64,000 nt of DNA from Anarhynchus alexandrinus (lineage: Eukaryota; Chordata; Aves; Charadriiformes; Charadriidae): positions 1,470,501-1,534,500 of the forward strand of contig VUYV01000047.1 in the NCBI GenBank assembly GCA_008711295.1, given 5' to 3'. Numbering within the stretch: the stretch's first letter is position 1; every line of letters begins with the position of its first letter. Under the pieces are notes generated by a model. It had not been told where the DNA came from, did not search any database, and saw only the letters and a list, made by a program, of their open reading frames with translations. The position numbers were made by a program, and so were the translations under genes. This document shows, in pieces, positions 24,001-36,505 of this stretch.

Positions 24001-27000
24001 CCAGGATCTGCATTTTTCACAGGACAAAACCCAGTTCTTGCCATGGCAATGCTGAATTGGTGTGTGACAACCGAGCTCCATGTAGCTCTGTCACCGTGCT
24101 GCTTGTCCTGACCATGTGGGAACACCAGTTACCTGTCCCCTTGCAGCAGGACTGCTGTGCTCCCATCTGAGCTGTGACTTGGGAGTGTGTCCATGCCTTC
24201 CTAAGCTGTCCGTGTGTCCTTAGGCTAGGAGTCCTGCACCTGTATGCTTCAGCAAGAGCCGCCCTCCACCAGCCCAAAGGGATGGTCTGCCGTGCTGTAG
24301 GGCTGTCTGAGTGTGAGCTGATGGTTCTCCTCCAGCCTTCCCAAACCAAATGGCTGGTGGTGCTGGCATGGGTTCAGTCCCTGCAGCCTGAGGAGAGGCC
24401 TGTGAGCCTTTGCTTAGAAGCACTGGTCCTTCTTGGCAACTTTCATCTTGAGTCTCCTGATCCCTTGTGTGGTGAGGAGATTCACAGTACCCAGACCTAC
24501 TCTTGGACAGAGTGTGTGTTCCTTTGAAGAGTGAAATAGTCTGTAAATGCCTTACTGACATGTAATACACTTGTCTGTCAAGTGTGCCATGCAACTTGGT
24601 AGGCTGGGCCTTCCACCTCTGGAGGGCTTCCTACCATCTGAAAGTTACTTTTTGGTGTATTTGGCTTGTGAACATCTTCAGGGTGGAGGACCTGTGAGCT
24701 CCAAATGCGTGTTACAGCCTGTGGGTCCATAATCCAATACCAGAGGGCTATTTTTGATGAGCTATTTGTCTTGCTAAAGCACAGCAGCTGAAGCAGCCTT
24801 CTCTACCAGGGAAATTGAGCATGATTGAGGTCCTAAAATATGCAGCACAGAACACTGGGTGAAGTAGATGTATTTTTGAATGTTCTTAGTGACTACTGAG
24901 TGCTAAACTCCTTGCTTTTCTTGAAGTCCTTAGATGTGGAGTTATTAAAGTCCTTGTCACACGGGCTATTAAATATTTTTGTAGGGACATGGTTTAGTGG
25001 TGGAATTGGCAGTGTCAGGTTTACAGTTGGACTTGATCTTTAAGGTCTCTTCCAACCTAAATGATCATGTCTGTTGGACACCTACATTTGGGTTTGGCTC
25101 TTGCAGGAAAAAGAATACTAGTCTTTCTTGCAAGTGGGTCCAGTGCAAGACTTAGTGCTACTACATAATCTAAAGTTTTTCAAGATATCTAACTGGATGC
25201 TGGCTCTGCTGTTTTATATGTCTTTACTAAGCTTAAAGAAGAACTGTAGGTCATGTTAAGTAATGTTGTGCAAATCTTTCCCCTAGGTCATATTCAAAGT
25301 GAAATGTGCAGCTGAATTCAACAAGTACAAGTAAGTGGTACTTTTCTAATGATACCCTCAAAGCTGGCTTAAGGTGAGCTCGTGCTGCAGCACTGGGAAT
25401 GGGAACTTCAGACCCCAAAGGCTGAAGAGCTAATGCCATACCTAGCTGTCCTCTGACAAAGGATCAGTGTTGTGCCTTGGAGCAGCACTGGAAGCTTGGA
25501 GGGTACCACGGAAGATAAAGTGTATGCTGTGCACCTCCATCAGTGTCTCTGTACTGCTGCTGCTAGCAAACTAGATGAACTCTCAAGGTCATTCCCACCC
25601 CAGTAAAGATCTGCAGAATAAGGCTTGAGCAATAGGTGGGACCTGTGTTTGTGCAGTCCAGGTGCTCCCTAGCCATTTCCAGGGAAACCCACAATGGAAA
25701 ATGCAAGCTCCAGTGGCTTTCAATAAAAAAGTTGCAGTGGTTGTGATGACTCATAGCTTATTGACTGAAGTTAATGCAGAGCTGGAGCAACACTTAAAAT
25801 CTGCAAGATAAGAACCTGACTGTCAGAAGATGAGTCTTGTAACTCATGACTACTTACACTGCTCATGCATTATGAGAGCAGCTCAAACAAACACTCTGCA
25901 GACTTGGACTGTCAATACAACTACTGAAACTTGCTGGAATGTCTGATCTTCATAGCAAGCAGAGCACTGGGCATGCTGGGAGGTTCTCTTGCCTGATGAG
26001 ACAGGAGGGTGGTGGAAAATGACCCCAGAATTGTCTGACTTTCACTCCTTTTCTTTTTTTGTTTTCCCCCACCATCTCTTCAGGGTCCTGTTGTATCTGG
26101 GCTCCATATTTACCAGCCTCCTCTTCTTAGTTGTGAACTTAACCTGTGCAATGTTAATCCATGGCGAGGTCCCGGAGAACCAGCTGAGGTGGACAGTCCT
26201 TGCCCGTGCCCTAGTTAACGACAGCCTCTTCATCCTCTGTGCCATCTCACTGGCTTGCTGCATGTGCAAACTAGGAAAGATGTCTTCAGCGAATGTCTAC
26301 CTCGAGTCTAAGGTAGGTAAATACCTTGTAAGCTACCCTGGAACTGCACAATCATCAGCCAGATTCTCAACTGGATTTGAGCAATGCTGGCCTGGTTGTA
26401 CCTTAACTACTCCTGCTCATATACTCCTTCCAGTGTGGAGGTGGCAGCTCTTGGACTCCTCCCTCCAGAAAGTGAATGCTGCTTCTGTAGCAATGAAGTG
26501 TCCTGCATGTTTTAGGGGAATACACTGTCTGCAGTTCTGCTGGCACAACAGGAGCTGCTTATGCTTTTCAGGTTTAGAGGTATAATTTAGAGTTTCTCCA
26601 AAAGAGAGGGTTCTCTAAGGAGTATAAGATGCAGTTTCTGCAGTATATTGTCACTAAGGACAGTAAAGCCTGCAGTATACTATCTCTGGCAGATGCATAA
26701 CACTTCTCTGCAAAGGGGATCCACCCAGCAGTCCAGCCTTAGCTGCCTGCTAGCTTGAGCCAGAGGCAGTGCTCACCTGTCCTGGATGAGATGAGCATCT
26801 TAGAAGGTGAGGAGAAGTTGCTGTAGGTCCTGCCCTGAGGTAGAAGGACAGGTGAAGGTCTGAACATATGTGGTTCTTCTCCAGCAGGTAGGAAAGTGGA
26901 TAAGGCACCAGCAGTCTTGTCTTAGAGTGGCCATAGGCTGCAATGAAGTGTGGACTTGATCTGTCTCCTCTTCCTCTGGGAAGTCATATCACTCCTATTA

Positions 27001-30000
27001 AAAGCAGTGACTCCAGGGTGGGGACCTGGCCTGGTGAGAAGGGCAGACACAGTCTCTTGATGAGTCTAGAAACATCTATAGAAAAACTTGAGGGCCTGAG
27101 CATAGTCAGGCTCAGGGAAGCCAGCTGCCTGGCTCTGGTACTCTTGAGCTACTACCTTTTCCTGGTAGTACAGCTCCTCACCTCATGTGCTCTGAATCAC
27201 CTCTTTCCAGGTATCAGAAGGTGGGGCTCTGGCCTCCTGCAGAGACCTTATTTCCAATGTGCCCTCAGTCGGGTGAATCTATATGGGCTTAAACCACTGC
27301 CATGCCTGGCTCAGGTGAGAGACTGCCCAGGGTGTAGAGCTCCTGGAGGCTGTTGGATGCCTCTGCCCGCCTCAGAAGAGGTTGACAAGCAGCCTTGCAG
27401 CAGAAACTGCTACAAAGACATTCTGGATCCTGACAACTGCCTTGCATTGGCTGGAGGCATCTCCTTGCTCCTTAGCAGGCCATCCGCATGTCAGCTCAAA
27501 GCGGCTGTGATCCATTGTCCCCTCTTTTAGAGAAGGCAGCTGAGTGAAAGCCAGAGCTGTGCTGTCAAGGTTGAAGCTGAGGCTTTCTGGAGGAGAAGTC
27601 TGGGTCTCTTAAGCAGTGGAGAGCATCGGTGGCTGCCCAGAATCCAGGATGTGTGTGAGCTGTAGGTGCCAGGACTGGCTGCCTAGCTGGCTTTTGTGAC
27701 GGCTGTCCACAGAGGCTGCAGATTGCAGCCAGGTCATCTGAAGTGACAGAAGAGCCATGACTAAGCTGAGAACCTGCTCGAATCCCTGCTTGCCTGGGCC
27801 AGGTATCCAGCTCTGACTGGGTCTGGACACTAATTAACTTATCAAGTTCACCCAGCAGTGGTTTACGAATGCAGGAACTTCCTCTAGTTACGTGCCTGAG
27901 GCTGCCTGGGGGGCCTTGCTCTTGTACAACACGCGCTAGAGAAGCCTGCTCTCAGGTTGAATACTCAACCCGACTGTCTGGTAGAGGTCTCTTGCATTCA
28001 AATGCTGTCTCCCTTCCCTGCCTTGAAGGCATCCCCTGACTTTGTGTTGTGGAGGAGCTGCAAAAATAGGGTGGGGATGAGCAGAAGTGTTACACAAATG
28101 CCTGAAAAGGCTGTCTTACCTCCTGAACTCCAGCTGTGAACCTGCTGACTCAAAGCAATACAGCAAGGCTGGAGGGCCCCAGTGAGGTGGCTGCCTCCAC
28201 CGGTAAAGGAGGAAGGCTTAAGCCATTTGACACCTGAGGAGGAGGACTGCTGCCAGATCCTATGCTGTGGTCCTCGTCTGCTGGACACTTGCTTCGCTAG
28301 CTCTTCTGCCCCTTATTCTGCTGTCCTGAACACCAAGGGCTGAGCTAACAGTGCTAGAGCAGGCTGTGTTCTTGTGCTTTGGTGCTGTCACGGGGGCCTG
28401 TCTGTTAGCAGCGCTTTCATGCTGACTCTTCCAAGATGCTAGGAAAGTAGAGCTAGCATACCCATAGCTTGGATGTGGAGCAGGTCAATGGGATGAGCTC
28501 CCTCAGCAGATTGTCTCCCTAAATACAAAGGCAAGTCAGCTGCTGAGATGTGTTCACCTGTCCACTTACTGGCTTCTGCTGTGCAGTGACTTGGTGGCTA
28601 CCAGTAGCTATTAAAAGGCTTCATGGGTGTATTTAGCAAAGAAATGGGGACACTTGCAGATTTTCAGGTGGCTTTCTCTCCCATGGCTAGCTGTCCAGGA
28701 AAGGTAGGTGCTGTGACTCTCAGATGCCTCATGCAGCTATCCTCTGACAATGCTGCATCTGAAACGCTGTGGAGAAAGCTGCTCTTCACCAGCACAGGAC
28801 AGCTAGCAGGAGGCAGAGGCCACGCAACGAGTAGCCACCCTTTAGCGCTCTGCTCTGTTTACAGCAAAGCCTGCCTTGTCCCACAGCAGCGCTGGGTCTT
28901 TCTGCCTGTTTTCAGAGTTGCCCACCCCAAATATTTGGGCTTCTTTCCTAGGCAAAAGTTGTGTTTGATGTCAGGGTGCTGAACTACGGCAGAGCGAATG
29001 AGCTGGGTGGACATCTCTGCTGTAGAATCTGATCAGGGTGTAGAAGCAGCAAGTAGATTTCCTTAATTGTTGTTGATTGGCCTTCTGGAGAGTACCACAG
29101 AAAGACAGTGGGTGGGATGGCACCTCTCTGGACCACCAGTTTGAAGCTGACTGATAAAATCCCGAGAATGATACTCCTGTGCCTTAAGTCTTCCCTTGCT
29201 CCTGGTGACACTGGCTGTGTAGGTCTGCTACTGCGATGAACTCGTCACACAAGGAAGCTCTTAACCAGTTCTGAATATTTTAGCAACAACATACAAATGT
29301 TCTAGGTCATTCTTGCGTGCACAGCTTCTCATGCATTTAAGGGGGTGAGGGGGTGGGAAATCCCAGCTCAGTAGGAAGGTCTGTATTAAAACTGTCTTTC
29401 TTCCTGCTCTAGGGAACATCTGTCTGCCAGGCTATTCTTGTGGGATCTGTAGTCGCTCTTCTGTATTCCTCAAGGGCTTGCTATAACCTGGTTGCTGTGG
29501 CCATATCTCCAGACAATGTTCCTGGTCCTTTTAACTATGGCTGGGACAACCTTTCAGACAAGGTAAGTGTTTGTGATACCAACCCAGAGCTAGTAAAGTG
29601 AAAAGCGGTTACTCTGCCATCCTGCGAGGGCATGTGTTGGGGGAAAAGAAGTCGGGGGGGGGGGGGGTCTGTTTCTCTGCAGCCCCTGATGAGCCAGACT
29701 TCTGCCTTTAGAAGCCCTGCTTGCTCTCTCCACCAGAGCAAGCCTGAATCTTCTTCTATCTCCCTACCTCTTCAGGAGGGATTCCCTGTTGTGCTCTTCA
29801 GTTTTAGCCTGCCAACTCTTCTTTTGGGGGAGAGGAGGAACAAGTCAACTAGAGCAGAAGAGCAATGCTTAATAAGGCATGGCTGTGTGCAAGGGAGAGT
29901 CGTTGCTGTGGGGAGGGAGCTAACAGTACCCTGGTAGCACGCTGAAGAGAACTGTCTCACTAAAAACAGTAGCAGTGGTCAGGTAAGGGTCACTATTCTG

Positions 30001-31600
30001 GTTTAGGGACTCCTGCCTTCGTAAAGGTTTCTCTGCGTTCCTAGTTCTCCTAAGCTGTGTGCTGTGTCTGGCTTTGGGAGCTGCATAGCTCTGCTGATGT
30101 CTAGGATTATACAGACGCTTCTCACTTCTGTCCACAGGTGCATGTGGAAGTGAGCAGTGAAGAGTACGTGGTGTTTGGAGTAGTCCTCTTCCTCTGGGAG
30201 CTGGTACCAACGACTTTTGTGGTGCTGTTCTTCCGAGCTCAGAGACTGAGTCAGAACTTGGTAGGTGTGAGCTGCTGTAGCTTGAGTACCCCTGTGTGGG
30301 GAAGAGCCCCAAGGTGCCTGGGCTGCGGGCGCAGGCCTTTAGGTAGACTGTCAGAAATATCTCCCTTCTGGCCTAACTCCTTTCTCTTTAACAGACTCCA
30401 GCGGGGATGGTCAATAGCCACAGCTACAGCTCCAGAGCCTACTTCTTTGACAATCCGAGGCGCTACGACAGCGATGATGACTTGTCACGGCTTGGGGCCA
30501 GAGAAGGAGGGTAAGCATTGCGCTGCGTAAGGGAAAGCACAGCTGCCATTCCGCTGCCCTGTGTGGAAGCAACAGAGCTCTTGGCTTCTGCTCTTAGGAA
30601 AAAAAATCTGGTGTAAGAGACAGCTTGGGCAAGGTGGATGGGCCAAGGAGCCTTCTGACTGAGCTTGTTTTTGTTCCCTTCTGCAGCTCACAACAGCTAT
30701 TTTTATTAGACAAGTGACCAGCTCAGAGAGGTGGATACTGCTCTGGGTGCTCACAGGTAGAAATACGCAGTGGCTACAGACAGGAGACCTCATCCAGGAG
30801 GGCTGATCTTGCTAGCATCCTTCCTCAGCTGAGGGGGGTGCAGAGGGCTCTAAAATGACCTCCAGAGGAGTTTCTCTACTGGAAAGTGAGAGGTGGTGAA
30901 GTCCTGGGAGGGACATGGTCCCTGGGAGCCAGCTAGGACAAAGCTCTGCAGGAACACCTGGTGTGGGGGAGAATGGTCTGGTGTCCCCAGTGAAACTGTA
31001 AGGGGAAACCTGACAGCCCTGTCCTTCCCTTCCTGCTCAGGGGTCTAAACTCCACCTGCCCAGGGCTGTAGCGAGGGGTTCGGAGGTTCTGGTTCTTCTT
31101 GACCAGTGGTGTAGGGCCTGGTGCTCTTCTCCTTGTAACTGTTTTGTCAAGGCCAGGCTGGATGTGGCCTTGGGCAACCTAGTCTAGTGGGAGGTGTCCC
31201 TGCCTATAGCAGGGGGGTTGGAACTCGATGATCTTCAAGGTCCTTTCCAACCTAAACCATTCTATGATTCTTGGAGATACTGTGCCTGCATGTCATAGCC
31301 TGCTTCTGCAGATTTGGGTACCCTGATCAGTGCTGAGAGCAGAAGTCTTTCCAAGCAGCAGAGACTAGCCACAGCCAAAGTATTCATCTCTAAGAGTCTG
31401 TGTCTGTTTTTTCTGTCTCTCCTCCCAGCTTGGCCACCCCTCAGTGCTCTGGCTGCTATGGGTCCCTGGCTGGGAACGACAGCTACGCGGTGGGTCCCCA
31501 TCTCAGCGGAACCACTACAGACAGTGCCCCCTTGCTCTTTGCCGCAGGCGGCTCGGAGATGAATAATCACCATAGCTCATACCCTGCACCACAGAACTGA
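17667..31600 (+). CDS. GPR137C: GPR137C, seven-transmembrane protein
   Basis: Integral membrane protein GPR137C. The GPR137 family are seven-pass proteins; members have been placed at lysosomes and linked to Rag/mTORC1 signalling. Seven coding exons join in frame: 17667-18035, 25287-25330, 26084-26312, 29413-29562, 30138-30260, 30395-30510 and 31429-31600. They give 400 residues, against about 430 in human. Hydrophobic segments lie near residues 27-53, 61-83, 99-121, 139-162, 176-200, 220-245 and 273-296. The conserved blocks are [55 protein letters not shown], and the cytoplasmic tail [20 protein letters not shown] and NNHHSSY ending PQN. GPR137B is the main alternative. The neighbours TXNDC16, ERO1A and PSMC6 decide for GPR137C. 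The start is the first ATG in frame with the conserved region. Confidence 0.94.
18100..18420. repeat. Degenerate G-rich minisatellite
   Basis: Imperfect tandem units built around GTGCCCTGAATC (seen near 18230, 18283 and 18379) and GGCTTTGGGG separated by long G runs. One undetermined base is at 18249. The unit length is irregular, about 50-100 bases. Confidence 0.5.
24985..25067 (+). repeat. CR1 LINE 3' tail
   Basis: About 80 bases matching the end of CR1: GGTTTAGTGGTGGAATTGGC, then TTGGACTTGATCTTTAAGG and CTTCCAACCTAAATGAT. Confidence 0.8.
25287..25330 (+). CDS. GPR137C: GPR137C coding exon 2
   Basis: A 44-nt exon encoding [14 protein letters not shown] (residues 124-137), the conserved loop after membrane segment 3. 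Acceptor CCCTAG, donor AA|GTAAGT. It is separated from exon 1 by a 7.2 kb intron. Confidence 0.93.
25331..26083. other. GPR137C intron 2
   Basis: About 0.75 kb, non-coding. Nothing recognised beyond splice signals. Confidence 0.7.
26084..26312 (+). CDS. GPR137C: GPR137C coding exon 3
   Basis: Encodes residues 138-214 with membrane segments 4 and 5 and the conserved PENQLRWTV loop. It ends at VYLESK. Acceptor CTTCAG, donor AAG|GTAGGT. Confidence 0.94.
26313..29412. other. GPR137C intron 3
   Basis: A 3.1 kb intron. No CR1 recognised. The exon 3 frame stays open for about 90 codons past the donor, and another chance frame lies at 26943-27530. Confidence 0.7.
29413..29562 (+). CDS. GPR137C: GPR137C coding exon 4
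   Basis: Encodes residues 215-264 (50 codons): membrane segment 6 with [10 protein letters not shown], then the [11 protein letters not shown] loop. Acceptor CTCTAG, donor AAG|GTAAGT. Confidence 0.94.
29563..30137. other. GPR137C intron 4
   Basis: About 0.58 kb of non-coding sequence with a poly-G run near 29655-29667. Confidence 0.7.
30138..30260 (+). CDS. GPR137C: GPR137C coding exon 5
   Basis: Encodes residues 265-305 (41 codons): membrane segment 7 ([14 protein letters not shown]) and the [11 protein letters not shown] exit. Acceptor CCACAG, donor TTG|GTAGGT. Confidence 0.94.
30395..30510 (+). CDS. GPR137C: GPR137C coding exon 6
   Basis: Encodes residues 306-343 of the cytoplasmic tail, with the family hallmark [16 protein letters not shown]. 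Acceptor TAACAG, donor GG|GTAAGC. Confidence 0.94.
30511..31428. other. GPR137C intron 6
   Basis: About 0.92 kb; contains the CR1 fragment at 31146-31275. Confidence 0.7.
31146..31275 (+). repeat. CR1 LINE 3' fragment
   Basis: About 130 bases reading TCAAGGCCAGGCTGGATG, GGAACTCGATGATCTTCAAG and ending ACCATTCTATGATTCT. It ends about 150 bases before GPR137C exon 7. Confidence 0.88.
31429..31600 (+). CDS. GPR137C: GPR137C coding exon 7 (terminal)
   Basis: Encodes residues 344-400 and the TGA stop at 31598-31600. The tail carries TDSAPLLF and NNHHSSY, ending PQN, as in other GPR137C proteins. Acceptor TCCCAG. Confidence 0.94.
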
Positions 31601-34310
31601 AGAGGCTGCGAGGTCCCTTTCCTCCCAGAAGTGGCATTCATGTATAGGATTGTAACCTGGTTTTCTCTTTCCTTCTTCCCTGAAGCATCTAACTCATCGA
31701 CACAAACATTCCACTACCTGCTGCAGCTGTAAGCAGGACTGAGCCTATGGCTGCAGGCGGTAAGCAAGAGAACTGTGACTTTAAGGTACCATGTAGCAAA
31801 GTGAAGCTGAACTCTCTGGAAGCTTTTTCTTGGTCTGGTCTTCAAGATGTTGGCAGCTAAATGCACCAGAGCTTCCTCACTAGAAAAGAAACATCAAATG
31901 CATATTTGCACTTTTATCTGCACACTTGGAAGGAATGAAATCTTGCTCAGACTGTGCTCGGTCTGAGACTGTTCTAGTTACTCTTTTAATTGCACATGCA
32001 TAGCTGGGAGAGGCACTGTCTTCCTGCAAAGACGTGTTCCGTGAAGTACTCTGCATCCTGACTCACTTGGGAGTGTGAAGCTCTGACCGAGCGTGTTACG
32101 GGCAGGGCCTCCTGCGGTGAATGTTAAAGCGTACTGTGCCATATTCACACCTGGCAGGGCTGATGCCTCTGGGCTGAGTGTGGTCTTGCTCTGGCTGCTG
32201 GTCCTCGTTTCACCTGGTTGCTGAACTGTCCTACCTAGGACTGTGGGCTCGAAGCAGAGCTCAAAGCCTGTCCTAGCAGAGGCCTGTGAGGGTGAGATCA
32301 AGTGCTTCTACTGGCATTAAGATCACCATGTTGTAACCAACCCACTAGCTTACGGCAAAGGAAGAGGGCTGGCATGGGTGGGAGCTTCTGTCAAGTGAGA
32401 GCGCAAGGCTGTAGGCTGCTGCCTTCTGGGAGAGCTTAGAGCTGGCTCGGCGAGAGTGTGCGTGAAGGAACCTGTGTTGCCCAAAGCACATGTCAAACTA
32501 GGGCTGCTTTAACTGGTGGGTGGCAAGAGCAGTCCTGCTGCCTCCTCGGCCATGGTGGGGCTCCCCTTCCTTCCCCCTCAGTATTAAATTGCATTTAGCA
32601 GATAACTCAAAAGTTTTAACCTAAAGCAAATGTGAACTGGTGGGGTTCCCACTGAGGTGTGGGAGGTGCCTGTCTGTTGTGGAAGTGCTGCCTGCTGTTG
32701 CGGAGGGAAGTGGCAGATGCTGCAGAGATATGGTTCCTGGGCTCCTTTGCTGTCCCCTCCCCTGCCATAGGGCAGGACCATGGGCCTGGAGTCCTCCCAC
32801 TGCCACAGGAGCTGCATCGGCAGTGCTTTGGGTGTATGCAGGCTTTGAGTGTGCTGGGTCAGGCTGGGAGGAGGTTTCTCTGTATCTCTTTAACCAAAAT
32901 TGCCAAGTTTGACGTGGCTTATAGCTCCATCAGGTTCTTGGAGATGAGGCTTGATGTTATTCCTGGCTTGTCCCTGAGCGGGGATGAGCAAAGCAGCTTT
33001 GGCCACAGGCTTGGATGGAGGCACTGGTCCAGGGAGGGCAAGCTGCTCTGACCTCTAGTGACAACCTCAACTGGAACTGCTTTTAACCTACCTAGAGCTG
33101 CTCCTGCTGTTCAAACCCGAGTCTGACACTGAAGGACACAGCTGGGGTGAAGGACTTAACCTGTGCATGGAGTGGCATGGTGCTGCCCGGCTGTGGGACA
33201 CGGGGCCTGGCTCTGGTGCTGGAGGGACCTTGAGGCAGCCTCAGTGTCCGCAGCTGCGTGTGAGAGAAACCCCAAGCACCGGGGCGGCCCCGTCCTCTCC
33301 TCACTTGCCGTGTGCTCACTAGTATGGCCTGGTCACCCAATCCCCCACCTCACTTGTACTGAGCTAGATGTCACTTGTCACACTGAGAACACCCTGTCCC
33401 TCTGTGTGGTCTCCTGTGCTGGCTTGTGGGCCTCTCCTTGCTAACCTGCTTCACTTGTGCTGGCCCAAAAAAAGGAGAAACCCTTGCTGCTTTTTTTTAG
33501 AGAAGGCTCTGAGGTGACAACTTTCAGCACATCCCTCTTGCTCTAGTACTTGAACCAGAGAGCTCCACCCCGCCTGCTGTGGCTCTCCTGGCTGCTCCAC
33601 CTTACGTGGCGTAAGGGACCTGTCTCCTTGCCTCAGCTGGGCTGCAGGAACAGCTTGCTCCATCTCAATCACTGCTTGACTTATGGCAAAGCTAATGAAG
33701 GACCTGGACCTGGTGCGTTGCCCTTCTTTCTTCTCCCATAAGTCACCAAAGACAATAAGTGACGCTAGTGGCCCCTGTTCTTGCTTAAATTCCAAAGCAC
33801 TAGGAGCACTTTAAGTTTTTTTCTTTGGAGGGAAAGGAGTGTAGTGCAAAAAAAAAATAATTAAAAAATAAAAATTTAAAGGGCTACAGGCTCATTGTTC
33901 ATATTGCACTGAAGCACACAACAACAATACGATCTTCCTGGCATTAGGATGGCAGGTCAGGGCAGTGAGTCTCGTTGCTAATGTACTCATGAGTGACTGG
34001 CAAAGTGTTTTGGTTTTATTCATTTGTACGGATGGCCGTTAATTTCAAAACTCTGACTGCTCCTGCTGGGGCCGGTCCCATGTTTTACTGAAGTAATTTA
34101 TAGCTGAGAAGTACAATGACTTTTTTAATGCATAGTTGCCTTTCATTAAACTTTCTTTTTTTGGTATGGTTTAACAGTATTTTGGCTTTGCAGTCAGGCA
34201 GCAGCTGGCTGCAACAGGAAGCTGTGGCCAATGAATGTACCTATTTGTTCTTCACTAAACTGTAACCAAGCACTACTATGTTGAAATAAAAAAAAAATAA
34301 ATAAAAAAAA
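31601..34310 (+). other. GPR137C: GPR137C 3' UTR (extent inferred)
   Basis: No coding frame follows the stop. Candidate poly(A) signals are AATAAA at 33867-33872, ATTAAA at 34145-34150 and AATAAA at 34285-34290. The last is followed by an A-rich run and then a G/T-rich stretch, as expected at a major cleavage site. No CR1 is seen in this stretch. Confidence 0.6.
34285..34290 (+). terminator. Poly(A) signal, likely the distal GPR137C site
   Basis: AATAAA, then an A-rich run, then GGGGGGTTCTGTGCTAGG as a possible downstream GU-rich element. Two earlier signals (33867 and 34145) may be alternatives. Confidence 0.55.
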
Positions 34311-36110
34311 GGGGGGTTCTGTGCTAGGTTGCTGGAGGCCTGGCTGGCTTTTGCTCTTGGTGCGCCCCAGCTGTGGTCCTGCTCTCCCCTTTGTCCTGGC
34401 CAGGGGTTTGTTGGCTGTGCCAGCACAGGACCCCGGGCAACTGATGGCTCTGCCCAGACTCTGGTAACTCGGGAAAGCTGCTTCTTGATGGGCTGAGCCT
34501 GACCCGGGGTAGCTGGGTCCTGGCCAGCCAGCAGCTGTGGGGACAGCACGCTGTGCTTTGTTCCAGCATGACCGCAGCACCCTGTGAGTCCCTCTTGGGG
34601 TGCACAGCACCAAGAGGTGGTTTTTTTTGCGAGGGGTCCTGCAGCACCTCTTTGCAGCTGTGTTATTTTCTGGGGCTGAGGAGGGCACAGTGGGGTGCTT
34701 TATCCTCTGCTGTTTCTCGGGGCTGGCTGCGGCACAGAGGGATGCAGTGCTTCCCCTTGTCCCCAGCTCCTGAGGTACAATGTGCTCAAACCACATCTGC
34801 ACCTCACCACCTTCTGCTTCCACACACACAGCTCCCAGGGTGGGAGATGCTTCGGGGTGTGGGCTGTGCTTTGTTCCCTTCCCAGGACCTGCCATCCCTC
34901 CAGCTGCGGAGGAGCTGAAAACCCCAGCTCAGCGACTCGGTGCTTCCCTTATTTCCTTGCACAGGTTTATCTGTGTGGCCTTGAGCTCGCTGCAAATAGC
35001 AGTGGCTTAGCTGGAGCACACGCTGCATCTTCCTGCGCGGCAGCACCCGCCTATGTAGCGTGTTTTTGGGTGCTCAGGGTGAAAAGCAGCGCAGCTGCTG
35101 GAATCACCCTCGCTGCACGGAGCCGGGCTGGGGGTGTCTGTCTGCTGGCAGCGCTGACCGCGCCTGAGCCTGTCCTTTGCCCCTGTTGCGAAGGCGGATG
35201 GTGTAATCGGGGCTGGCTGTAACCCCCTGCGGGACACAGGGGTGTCCCACCCCTCGCTTTGCCGAGACACATGCCCGGCCCAGGAGGGGCCCTCCGCTCT
35301 GCCACAGCAGCTCTCTGTCCTACTTCCCCGGCTCCTTGTCCTTGCAGCGGCAAAATTCAACTTCGCTGCAGCCACTGAGGAGCAGCAGCCCCGCAGCGGG
35401 TACATCCTTTCCCTTTTTAGCCCTGCCTGGCTACCGGCACAAGGCAAGCGGCTCCCAAACGAGGACAAACCTGCTTTAAAAGGCAGGGGGCAGCGGGAAG
35501 GCCAACAGTCCCAGTGCCTTCTGCAGGAGAGGCCATAACTTGTGTCCTGGTGGTGTGCAGGGGTGAGGCTGACTCTTGGCTGCCCTTGCCCTACACGAGG
35601 AGGAGGAAGGGTGCCTTCGGGCGCTGGCTGGAAGCAGAGCAGCTTCGCAGGGTCATAACAAAGCCCAGTTTTCTGCCACACCAGCACAAGAGAGGGCTGT
35701 GCTTGTCCTGTTTGCCTCGTCGTGTGCTCACCTTCTCCTTCCTGCACGAGACCAAAGCCCAGTGCCACCTTTTAAAAGGTGCACTCCTACTCCTCACGGG
35801 GCAGCTGTTGCTCCCACAAGGTTCTAGCCAAGAAAGAGGCACAAGGCCAGCTAAACGGCAAGTAGCAGGGTTCCTCCAGCATGCTGCGTCTTGCTTCATC
35901 TGCCCTTGCCTTCAACAAGGCAGTCAGCGCAGCAGGGTTACCGCAGGGGAGACCAGCAGGAAGAGCCTGGTGCCATGAGAAAGTTCCACCAGGATGAGGA
36001 AGACACCTTGGTACAGCAGCAGCTCTGAAGCCCAGCAGGCTCCTACAATCCCTTGAAAGTCTTCTTTACATAGCAGAACAATGCACGTGAGGTTGGAATC
36101 ACGGAGCAGA
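34311..36110. other. Intergenic region between convergent GPR137C and ERO1A
   Basis: About 1.8 kb separates the two 3' ends. It is moderately GC-rich and holds several long open frames on both strands (the largest is minus strand, 35007-35768). None resembles a known protein or shows domain structure. No CR1 recognised. Confidence 0.6.
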
Positions 36111-36128
36111 CAAAGAATTTTCCCCAAG

Positions 36129-36134
36129 TTTATT
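36129..36134 (-). terminator. ERO1A: ERO1A poly(A) signal candidate
   Basis: AATAAA on the minus strand, about 370 bases beyond the ERO1A stop, followed by a T/G-containing stretch. It would give a compact 3' UTR; longer forms cannot be excluded. Confidence 0.55.
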
Positions 36135-36505
36135 CAGCATCACGATTCTTGCCCTACCTCCCGCTTCTGAAGGCAAAGAGATCGGTCTAATCCATCAAAA
36201 CAGTACACCAATATTTAAGAAGTTATCCAGAATGATCTTCCAATATATAAAATAAACTTTACATATAGTCCCCACCTTTATACAAAAAAAATATAGCTTT
36301 TTTTTTTCCCCTTGTACAAAATATTTGTCAACAGCAGGTTACAGACAATCAGCTGAGAACAGGAGGTCCAGCAAGTGGCCTTCAGTGTGTAGTGGTTGGG
36401 AGTGCGATGGAATGATGGTGTTTGTCCATTTTTAGAGAACCCAGAACAGCCGAGCAGTAAAACCTTAAGTCTCTCCTTCTCCAATGAATTCATCGCATAT
36501 TGAAC
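36129..36505 (-). other. ERO1A: ERO1A 3' UTR (extent inferred)
   Basis: Sequence between the TGA and the first good minus-strand AATAAA. It is AT-rich, unlike the flanking GC-rich intergenic DNA. Confidence 0.55.

Larger units (their letters stand above)
18036..25286. other. GPR137C intron 1
   Basis: A 7.25 kb intron. Its first 400 bases are a degenerate G-rich tandem array (18100-18420), and a short CR1 tail lies at 24985-25067. The rest holds no exon or repeat that I can support. Confidence 0.75.

Noticed and set aside
26943..27530. A 195-codon plus-strand frame in GPR137C intron 3
   Set aside because: No recognised homology, no suitable splice phase with neighbouring exons, and typical intron composition.
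29655..29667. Poly-G run in GPR137C intron 4
   Set aside because: A simple homopolymer in an intron with no associated structure.
35007..35768. A 253-codon open frame on the minus strand between GPR137C and ERO1A
   Set aside because: It lies in GC-rich intergenic DNA with overlapping long frames on both strands. It has low-complexity composition rich in R, S, G and P, no domain and no splice context. Chance is the best explanation.
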